IMG/VR virus record: IMGVR_UViG_3300032224_001132
Span: 1 to 39,363 of that record
Length of the DNA stretch: 39,363 nucleotides
Strand: one strand, 5' to 3'
From: a virus
Numbering within the stretch: the first letter of the stretch is position 1; each line of letters begins with the position of its first letter. Of this stretch, positions 34,105-39,363 are shown piece after piece. The position numbers and the translations under genes were made by a program. The notes beneath the pieces are model-generated. The model saw nothing but the letters and a program-made list of their open reading frames with translations, was not told the origin of the DNA and made no database searches.

Positions 34105-34823
34105 TTAAATTCTTTCTTACTTCTAAACTTTAGTTTATAGGCATTAACAAAATTACTTCTTACATTAAGTCTTTGCTTTGTTATAACAGCGTTTGCTTCT
34201 TTGTTTTCAACAATCTCCATCTCCCAATCTTCACGCTTAACTGGGATCACTTGAACAAGTGGTGTACCTTGTTTGATTACACCCTTAAAATTTTTCCTAA
34301 CAAGGAAAGATAGGTGACCATCACTAATAAACTTATCAGTGTCTACAAATGCGCCCATTGCATAGAATGGAGAGGAATCTTGGTGAACTGGATTCATAAA
34401 GATAGAACTATATCCATCTGCTGTTCCAACAGAATAAAATGGCATAATTCTAAATAGATCTTTATGATAGAGTTCTTTATCTATTGGATAATGAGAATAC
34501 TGAAGAACATCATGCTTTGATATCATATCCACCGCAAATTGCTTTAATGTAATTGGCACGGACCATTCAATTTTTTCTGGGTTTGTTGCATCAATATAAA
34601 TATCACAAGGACATAAAATTAAATATCCAGCAGTCATATAATCAAATACAGGCATACATCTTTTTACTGTAGATGATACATTTCCCATTGGCAAAAACTT
34701 TGCGTCATCAATAGATCCAGGTTGATCCCTATACCATTTTGGTACAAGTCTAGACGCTGGAATTGGCTCAGGAGCAAACGCTTGAGTTTTCTCACTAAAT
34801 GGGTAAAATTTAATTTTGTTCAT
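34101..34823 (-). CDS. DUF6065-like protein (cassette copy 2)
   Basis: 240 residues. CMPVFDYMTAGYLILCPCDIYIDATNPEKIEW, FMNPVHQDSSPFYAMGAFVDTD, FLVRKNFKGVIKQGTPLVQVIPVKREDWEMEI align with the 33334 product. The two are tandem paralogues. The 14012 product on the other strand is a more distant relative. Overlaps the 34810 gene by 14 nt. Function unknown. Confidence 0.65.
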   Translation of the reverse strand: MNKIKFYPFSEKTQAFAPEPIPASRLVPKWYRDQPGSIDDAKFLPMGNVSSTVKRCMPVFDYMTAGYLILCPCDIYIDATNPEKIEWSVPITLKQFAVDMISKHDVLQYSHYPIDKELYHKDLFRIMPFYSVGTADGYSSIFMNPVHQDSSPFYAMGAFVDTDKFISDGHLSFLVRKNFKGVIKQGTPLVQVIPVKREDWEMEIVENKEANAVITKQRLNVRSNFVNAYKLKFRSKKEFK

Positions 34824-35484
34824 AGAAGTCCCTAACTCTCTGTATCATTATATCATCTGCTTCAAAAACTATATCAAACATGGGTTGCTGCCTTTTAATC
34901 TTGCCAAACTTTGGAGAAACCATATGCTTCCCAGTATTCTTAAAACTAAAGTCAATAAAGTGTGGCTCAATGTATACCTCAGTTTTGTCTGTTTTTTTAT
35001 AAAAAGCAGAGGACTCCTGTATAAAAAACGGAGACTCCACGTCAGGTCTTGCATACCTTACCTCAATGTCCTCATCAATAAACCAAGGAACGTAAAACTT
35101 ATAATATCCCAAGAAGCAATCTTCTGGTCTATTGTAGGTGTTTTTTGTTCTATAGTATTGTCTCATCCAAGGTCGATCTAAATTAAAAAACTCCCCGCCC
35201 TTTTTTATTAACAAAAAAAATTCTGCGTGATTCCCTTGTCTTAAGGTAACAGTGTTGTCAACTATAGATATAAGTTCTGGTTTTGGATACAGAGCCTCTA
35301 CGTATTTATTGATTGGCTTTATTACTGAATCAGAGTACTTTCCTTTTAGGACATACTCATACCTAGTCCATTTTTCAGGCAGTCTAGATTTTTTACTGAT
35401 CTCAGAGAATACTGGATCAAATGTTGTGTACCACACGTTGAAGTCATATTTGTCTTCTTCGTGAAGCATAAGTGGTTGTTCCAT
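34810..35484 (-). CDS. Beta-rich protein of unknown function
   Basis: 224 residues, AGGAAG before ATG (complement) 35484. Aromatic-rich (YDFNVWYTTFDPVF, MRQYYRTKNTYNRPEDCFLGYYKFYVPWFIDEDI) and ends in a helix. It is not clearly related to the two preceding genes but lies in the same overlapping operon. It could be another jelly-roll enzyme or a binding protein for the modified product. I recognise no motif. Confidence 0.6.
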   Translation of the reverse strand: MEQPLMLHEEDKYDFNVWYTTFDPVFSEISKKSRLPEKWTRYEYVLKGKYSDSVIKPINKYVEALYPKPELISIVDNTVTLRQGNHAEFFLLIKKGGEFFNLDRPWMRQYYRTKNTYNRPEDCFLGYYKFYVPWFIDEDIEVRYARPDVESPFFIQESSAFYKKTDKTEVYIEPHFIDFSFKNTGKHMVSPKFGKIKRQQPMFDIVFEADDIMIQRVRDFYEQN

Positions 35485-35497
35485 CTTTACTTCCTTG

Positions 35498-35570
35498 CTG
35501 GTCTGGCAGGTTTCGATCCTGCGACATCCGAATTAACAGTTCGGCACTCTACCAACTGAGTTACAGACCA
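35498..35570 (-). tRNA. tRNA-Asn (GTT)
   Basis: On the complement: acceptor TGGTCTG/CAGACCA, anticodon loop CTGTTAA within stem CCGAA/TTCGG (anticodon GTT), T arm GCAGG-ATCGAAA-CCTGC, discriminator G. It lies between the cassette's first gene (13 nt) and the subtilase gene (10 nt), transcribed in the same direction. Confidence 0.9.
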
Positions 35571-35580
35571 TTATACACTA

Positions 35581-36354
35581 TTAAGAAATTGGGTTAACAA
35601 TTCCTTTTGGTGTATTAGCCGTTACCCACATTGATGCTACTGCTGCTGTTGCTGATGATGATGTCTGTGATACAGGACCAAAGGTCGTATTGTATACCCA
35701 CTTGGTACCATCCAAAGATAGTCGAGCAAAGTAATCTGTGTTGGCATCAAATCGTGAAATAGCATTTCCTTTTTCATCAGCATGTGCAACTGCTAAAGTA
35801 TTAGCAATACATCCTGGATAACTGACAGACTTGTTAGTATCATTACCTGCTGCTGCAAATACTGGAATACCATAAGACTCTAAGTCGTTAATCAGTGATC
35901 TAATTACAACATCGTCTGCAAGACGAGCCTTTGGTGTATTGACTGGTCCAAACGGAGTACATTCTAAACTAGTCTTATTAAATGTTAGTGAAATTGAAAC
36001 AGCCTTTACTTTATCTTTATTATTCTTTACCCAATTAAGAGATGAAATAAGTTGGCTTGGATATACATCAGATTGTGCACTTGATGCACAAATTGGAATA
36101 ATACTGATAGAAGGATTTTGCAATTTTGCTACAGCATACATTGCTGTTCCATGATTATACGGATCAGACGCCTTTGCGTTTGCAATTGGTTTTGATTGTG
36201 CACATGCTGCACCTGTAGATGTGATTGGATTCTGTGCAACGCTTGACTGAAAATAAGAATCAATAATTACAAGAGACTTAGTGTCTGCTGCTTGTGATTG
36301 TACTGGTACTACAACTGAAAATAATACTGCTACTAATGCTACGATCTTTTTCAT
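35581..36354 (-). CDS. Secreted subtilase-like (S8) serine protease
   Basis: 257 residues from ATG (complement) 36354, with AAAGGAA 6 nt upstream (an ATG five codons earlier has a poorer site). Residues 1-23 are a signal peptide (KKIVALVAVLFSVVVPVQSQ, Ala cleavage). Catalytic residues: Asp32 (VIIDSYF), His68 (YNHGTAM), oxyanion Asn in FAAAGND, and the Ser region QTSSSATAA (about 230-237). In canonical S8 proteases it is GTS-x-A-x-P; here the Gly and the Pro are missing, so the nucleophile is probably Ser233 or Ser232 and activity may be reduced. Exported protease of a phage-infected cell. Confidence 0.8.
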   Translation of the reverse strand: MKKIVALVAVLFSVVVPVQSQAADTKSLVIIDSYFQSSVAQNPITSTGAACAQSKPIANAKASDPYNHGTAMYAVAKLQNPSISIIPICASSAQSDVYPSQLISSLNWVKNNKDKVKAVSISLTFNKTSLECTPFGPVNTPKARLADDVVIRSLINDLESYGIPVFAAAGNDTNKSVSYPGCIANTLAVAHADEKGNAISRFDANTDYFARLSLDGTKWVYNTTFGPVSQTSSSATAAVASMWVTANTPKGIVNPIS

Positions 36355-36370
36355 TTTATTCCTTTTCATT

Positions 36371-36577
36371 TTAAGATATCATCAATCTGATGACATGCTG
36401 ACAAGGGTCTCCGCCCTCTTCCCATTCTTCTATTTCTTCTTCACCCATATAAGCATAACCGCCATCATGTGTATTGCAATAAGGTGGTGTTACCCAGCCC
36501 CGATCAATACCATTTGAAAGCCATACGCCAAACTCTTGCTCTTCTGGAGATAAATCTTCTTCGTCACTGTAGTTCAT
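36371..36577 (-). CDS. Small acidic zinc-site protein
   Basis: 68 residues: C-N-T-H-D-G-G then D-P-C-Q-H-V-I-R-L, a possible C-H-C-H metal site. Very acidic (EEDLSPEEQEFG, EEEIEEWEEGGD). I recall similar sequences in actinophages (YC-x-T-H, GGDPC-x-H). Function unknown. Confidence 0.65.
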   Translation of the reverse strand: MNYSDEEDLSPEEQEFGVWLSNGIDRGWVTPPYCNTHDGGYAYMGEEEIEEWEEGGDPCQHVIRLMIS

Positions 36578-36592
36578 ATTATAAGTATACCC

Positions 36593-37117
36593 CTACACAC
36601 TGACAATGTCAACTGGCCCCATGCATGATGGGTTAAATTTTATTGCAGCATTTACTGCTTGAAGAACTCTGCTCCTTGCATTTTTTTGTTTATCTGTTGC
36701 ATATAGAACACCGTAAGCATACTCTGCTCCTGAACCCATAGCAAGGTATGGTAATGTATATTTAGATAAAGACATGTCTACAGAACTATGCTCATATATT
36801 TGTCCACGAATTGCAATTATTAATCCAAGGTCTCCTTCTTTTGAAGTGTCCACCCAAAACTCATTATAAAATTCTCTAAGTTCTTTAATAAACTTAGTCT
36901 GCATAAATTTATCGGTATCTCTTATGTTTGGCGTAGAAGGTTTAAAGTTATATCTAATTCTTTCTCCGTCCATCGAACCAGCATAACCAATTAAGTATGG
37001 GCCAATCTTCCAAACTTTTGGGGCATCAAGTGCTAATATAGTTCCATCGTCAGAGGCGCCACGATCTCCAGCCATATAGATCTTTTCTTCATGTCTTACT
37101 ACAGCAATACAAGTCAT
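36593..37117 (-). CDS. HslV/proteasome-beta-like Ntn hydrolase
   Basis: 174 residues from ATG (complement) 37117, overlapping the upstream stop (ATGA). After removal of Met the N-terminus is Thr. In the precursor numbering Thr2, Asp18 (MAGDRGAS) and Lys34 (DAPKVWKIG) correspond to the Thr1, Asp17 and Lys33 of HslV and proteasome beta subunits. The next strands (IGYAGSMDGERI) and the LAMGSGAEYAYGVLYAT turn (G-S-G-x-x-Y-A) match the family, and the 174-residue length is that of HslV. Expected to form a self-assembling chambered peptidase; an ATPase partner (HslU) is not visible in this window. Unusual in a phage. Confidence 0.85.
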   Translation of the reverse strand: MTCIAVVRHEEKIYMAGDRGASDDGTILALDAPKVWKIGPYLIGYAGSMDGERIRYNFKPSTPNIRDTDKFMQTKFIKELREFYNEFWVDTSKEGDLGLIIAIRGQIYEHSSVDMSLSKYTLPYLAMGSGAEYAYGVLYATDKQKNARSRVLQAVNAAIKFNPSCMGPVDIVSV

Positions 37118-37905
37118 TCTGCGTGATAACCTTTCGGATATAGTGTTATTATTATTTTTTGTATTTCGTCTTCTTCTGACCAAAGCCTACTATTAGTATA
37201 CACGAATTCTAGTATCTTGTCAAAGACCCCATCAATATGGACTTCAGTGTCCATGCTAAGATTCATCTGAAAATCTGCTTCCCAATCATTACTAAAATTA
37301 TCTGATAATTCTTTTATTACCTCTTCTAAACCTTTAGATTTTAATATGATGACTGTTGGTTTATTTAATAATCTAATTTCTTCAAATGTTTTTTCTTTAT
37401 TTGATAAATGTTGAAAGTTGCCAGCAAAATAAAATGAATGAACATTTCGCTTTCCATTAACTACTGCACTTATAACTGAGTTGGGGCCAGATAAAACTTG
37501 ATAAGGAATGTTCATCTCTACAAGCATTGACTTGAATTGTGACATTGGTTCAAGAAAAACTGAAGAGCCTTCATCTGAAACAGCAAATATTTTTTTTCTA
37601 TTCTTTACATGCTCAAGTAAAACTTTTTTCATTTCATTAACATGTGATGGATCAGACTCAAGATTATATTGAAGGATAATACCCCTTGGATTAATATTGG
37701 GTCTTTCTTCAACATCAAGATAATTGATAGCATTAATTAATCTAGAGAACTGTCTATGATTTTCTACTAAAATAACATCTGCAGTTTTGATATGCTCAAT
37801 AGCAGATAAACTAATATCTGCTGGATCTCCAATTGGCAAAGCCCCAAAGACTATGCTTTTTCTGAATAAATTTTTTTGTAGCGTGTCTTGAATTTGATAG
37901 CGCAA
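37114..37905 (-). CDS. RsmI-like tetrapyrrole-methylase-family methyltransferase
   Basis: 263 residues, TTG start (complement 37905) preceded by GAGGGG. VFGALPIGDPADISLSAIEHIKTADVILVEN (19-50) and later AVSDEGSSVFLEP and LSGPNSVISAVVNG follow the RsmI/TP-methylase layout (P-I-G-[ND]-x-x-D-[IL]-[ST]-x-R/x-A-L-x-x-L-x-x-A-D-x-I-x-x-E; D-[AE]-G-[TS]). RsmI methylates ribose 2'-O of 16S rRNA C1402. The last codons overlap the HslV-like start, so the two are co-translated. The catalytic assignment is by motif only. Confidence 0.75.
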   Translation of the reverse strand: MRYQIQDTLQKNLFRKSIVFGALPIGDPADISLSAIEHIKTADVILVENHRQFSRLINAINYLDVEERPNINPRGIILQYNLESDPSHVNEMKKVLLEHVKNRKKIFAVSDEGSSVFLEPMSQFKSMLVEMNIPYQVLSGPNSVISAVVNGKRNVHSFYFAGNFQHLSNKEKTFEEIRLLNKPTVIILKSKGLEEVIKELSDNFSNDWEADFQMNLSMDTEVHIDGVFDKILEFVYTNSRLWSEEDEIQKIIITLYPKGYHAE

Positions 37906-37906
37906 G

Positions 37907-37960
37907 AAAAAGCCCCTCTAGATAGATACCTTATAAGTATACCACCCAGAGGGGTTTTTC
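37907..37960. terminator. Bidirectional terminator with a -10-like box in its loop
   Basis: CCCCTCT (37913-37919) pairs with AGAGGGG (37948-37954), flanked by AAAAA and TTTTT. The 28-nt loop contains TATACT on the minus strand. It separates the RsmI-like gene from the membrane-protein gene upstream and also provides the GAGGGG ribosome site. Confidence 0.65.
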
Positions 37961-37969
37961 AATTAATGA

Positions 37970-38257
37970 CTAATTAGCCTTTTTATCTACTGATTTAAAA
38001 GCCTCATTTATCTCTGAAAGAGATAGTTTTCCATCGTCTAAAAAAGCCCTTGCAAGCCTCTCAATAACGCTGGCTACGCCAAGTAGTCCTGCTAAGAATA
38101 CTGCCTGAACCGTATCTATTCCTACTACTGCGCCTGCTCCTAGGACTGATAGTCCTGATGCTGCAAATACCGCAAGAATTCTCATAAGTATATTTGTCAA
38201 TGCCTTCTGTGAATTTTCTTTCTTTGGTGCTTCTACTATTATTTTTTTAGTTGCCAT
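37970..38257 (-). CDS. Holin-like membrane protein with DGKLS tail
   Basis: 95 residues: a Lys-rich N-terminus (MATKKIIVEAPKKENSQK), two hydrophobic segments (about 27-45 and 50-66), and a C-terminal tail ERLARAFLDDGKLSLSEINEAFKSVDKK. This tail repeats the D-G-K-L-S-x-x-E motif of the adjacent large protein. I recall similar actinophage membrane proteins with the ERLARAFLDDGKL ending. Candidate holin or tail-associated membrane protein. Overlaps the next gene by 1 nt. Confidence 0.7.
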   Translation of the reverse strand: MATKKIIVEAPKKENSQKALTNILMRILAVFAASGLSVLGAGAVVGIDTVQAVFLAGLLGVASVIERLARAFLDDGKLSLSEINEAFKSVDKKAN

Positions 38258-38439
38258 TATTTATCATCTCTATTTCTAATCGGATATGTGATTGCCCATG
38301 CAATTAATGTACATATAATTGCATACCCCACTATCGTCTTTGCGGAACCATCAAGGACTACCCAAGCAATAAACATACCTAGGAGTGTCCATAGTTGATC
38401 TATCATATCTTGAATTACTTTCTTAATATAGTTAATCAT
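38257..38439 (-). CDS. Small two-segment membrane protein
   Basis: 60 residues, hydrophobic at 15-31 (LWTLLGMFIAWVVLDG) and 36-53 (IVGYAIICTLIAWAITY). ATG (complement) 38439 overlaps the big repeat gene's stop by 8 nt. Basic ends. Could be a second holin/antiholin or virion membrane protein. Confidence 0.65.
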   Translation of the reverse strand: MINYIKKVIQDMIDQLWTLLGMFIAWVVLDGSAKTIVGYAIICTLIAWAITYPIRNRDDK

Positions 38440-39363
38440 TTTTTCTTCTCCTTATTCCTTTAGAGTCGCCAGAGGCTCCTCCTCCACCTGACCCACCAGA
38501 ATTACTTCCGCCTGAGCGAGAGCCTCCTGTAGATCCTCCAGTGGCTGCGCCTGCTACGGCGCCCACAGCATTCAATGCTGCTCCTGTTGCTACAACTGTA
38601 GCCACAACCATTTTTGTTGCTTCTTCTCTTTCACCTGGAGTCATATCTGCTCCAATACTTCCAAGTGCTGCTAATGCTGCTCCTGGATCATTAAATAATT
38701 CTGCTACAAAGGCTGCTGGGTCTGACACTAACTCAACTTGAACTGCAACTTCTGCTGTAATTACAACGGAATCACCATTTTCAGATGTGCGAACATCTAC
38801 TGGTGTTTGTGGTGGCAAGTCTGCTAATTTAATTCCAGCATCTGCAACCTGTTCCTTAGTAAGATTTTCACCTGGTGCAACTGATTGAATTAGTGCATCA
38901 GCAACAATTTCTTTTTCTGCCTGAGATAATTTGCCGTCTGAATTTGCCAATGCAACAATTGCTGCAACATCTTCTTTTGAAACATTACCATCTGATGCAA
39001 GAGCATCTAACACAGATTGTTGATCTGCTATTGAAATTTTTCCATCTGCTGCTAATGCATTAATTAATTGATTAGTTTCTTTTGCATCAACCTTACCATC
39101 TGCTGCCATAACATCTGCAATATCTGCTAACTCTGTTGAATCTAGTTTGCCATCTGCCAAGGCATCTGTTACGGTATTATTTACTGCTTCTGGTGTGCCT
39201 TGATCTAATGCTGCTTGTTCTGCTTCTATTGCTGCTTGCTCAGCATCTGCTTGTGCCTGTGCATCTGCTTCTGCTTGTGCCTCTGCCTCTGCCTGAGCAG
39301 CCTCTGCGTCTGCTTGTGCCTGTGCATCTGCTTCTGCTTGTGCCTCTGCCTCTGCCTGAGCAG
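38432..39363 (-). CDS. C-terminal part of a large Ala/Gln/Glu-rich repeat protein (3' complete, 5' outside window)
   Basis: The frame is open to the end of the window, giving more than 300 residues. From N to C: an Ala/Gln/Glu/Asp low-complexity segment of 21-residue repeats (63-bp units); five repeats of about 17-18 residues with core D-G-[KN]-[LVI]-[DS]-x-x-[ED] (ADGKLDSTE, ADGKVDAKE, ADGKISIAD, SDGNVSKED, SDGKLSQAE), which resemble EF-hand/dockerin or TerB-like loops; then a strand-rich 60-residue domain (TPVDVRTSENGDSVVITAEV) and a Gly/Ser-rich tail ending KGIRRRKND. Probably a structural or tail-fibre/adhesin protein. Calcium binding is only possible. The N-terminal part is unseen. Confidence 0.65.
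   Translation of the reverse strand, partial: AQAEAEAQAEADAQAQADAEAAQAEAEAQAEADAQAQADAEQAAIEAEQAALDQGTPEAVNNTVTDALADGKLDSTELADIADVMAADGKVDAKETNQLINALAADGKISIADQQSVLDALASDGNVSKEDVAAIVALANSDGKLSQAEKEIVADALIQSVAPGENLTKEQVADAGIKLADLPPQTPVDVRTSENGDSVVITAEVAVQVELVSDPAAFVAELFNDPGAALAALGSIGADMTPGEREEATKMVVATVVATGAALNAVGAVAGAATGGSTGGSRSGGSNSGGSGGGGASGDSKGIRRRKND
39246..39363. repeat. 63-bp tandem repeat (21 codons), coding
   Basis: The segment starting TCTGCTTGTGCCTGTGCATC at 39246 recurs at 39309 and the repeat continues beyond the window edge. On the minus strand it reads Ala-Glu/Gln/Asp alternating residues. Period 63 is a multiple of 3, so the reading frame is kept. Confidence 0.75.

Noticed and set aside
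36281-36517. Plus-strand open frame overlapping the subtilase start
   Set aside because: It lies across two minus-strand genes with clear ribosome sites; it has no start signal.
37132-37183. N-terminal basic extension of the HslV-like protein (start 37183)
   Set aside because: The extension would bury the catalytic Thr and overlap the RsmI-like gene by 70 nt. The ATGA start at 37117 places Thr at position 2.
38541-39063. Plus-strand open frames opposite the repeat protein
   Set aside because: Ala/Thr/Ser- and Gln/Leu-rich frames arise from the repetitive antisense strand.

Overview
The window looks like part of a large tailed-phage genome (or an integrated phage) from a low-GC actinobacterium. 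Sequence evidence for a phage: very dense, overlapping small genes, long runs of genes on one strand, a CHAP-type endolysin beside small membrane (holin-like) proteins, scattered tRNA genes, a DUF932 phage/plasmid protein and a Gp88-like protein. Evidence for an actinobacterial host: a WhiB regulator, a DUF7455-type zinc protein, an HslV/proteasome-like Ntn hydrolase and many genes that appear to be leaderless. The AT-rich base composition would suit a virus of AT-rich aquatic actinobacteria, but the host is inference.

Layout. 1-15.2 kb (almost all +): about 45 small, mostly uncharacterised genes of early/regulatory character. Several have a textbook -35/-10 promoter, and many have the -10 box exactly 6 nt before ATG. 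This arm holds DUF932, Gp88, a luciferase-like monooxygenase, a GIY-YIG-like protein, a sulfotransferase-like protein, a DUF6065-like protein, tRNA-Asp, tRNA-Glu and a tRNA Met-Gly-Arg cluster. Between 8.3 and 9.25 kb lies a non-coding, AT-rich, repeat-rich region with five DnaA-box-like sites: a candidate replication origin or control region. 15.2-18 kb (-): an unknown gene whose 3' end runs into the tRNA-Arg antisense, a P-loop sulfotransferase-like protein, a complete Dps ferritin and a 381-residue probable virion-associated protein. 18-22.7 kb (+): Hsp20, a candidate structured RNA, a CDGSH iron-sulfur protein, then two Fe(II)/2-oxoglutarate oxygenases, a SAM methyltransferase and an SGNH-hydrolase-like protein (a second methyltransferase is divergent). 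22.7-29.7 kb (-): lysis and regulatory/redox genes (holin-like, XapX, WhiB, SLOG, thioredoxin, secreted HNH nuclease, two DUF2061 proteins, an oxygenase, an APS kinase-nucleotidyltransferase fusion, zinc ribbons, endolysin). 29.8-35.5 kb (-): a tight modification cassette (carbamoyltransferase, two oxygenases, glycosyltransferase, two DUF6065-like proteins and one unknown). 35.5-39.4 kb (-): tRNA-Asn, a secreted subtilase, the HslV-like hydrolase overlapping an RsmI-like methyltransferase, membrane proteins and the C-terminal part of a large Ala/Gln/Glu-rich repeat protein.

Taken together, the unusual content is a set of small-group-transfer and hydroxylation enzymes: five oxygenases with all Fe(II) ligands visible, two SAM methyltransferases, two sulfotransferase-like proteins with an APS-kinase-like fusion that could support PAPS supply, a carbamoyltransferase, a glycosyltransferase and an SGNH esterase-like enzyme. 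They could build or decorate a glycan or peptide, on the virion or on the host surface. Alongside are stress and proteostasis functions (Dps, Hsp20, CDGSH, thioredoxin, HslV-like hydrolase). Functions are read from motifs by eye; no searches were run.
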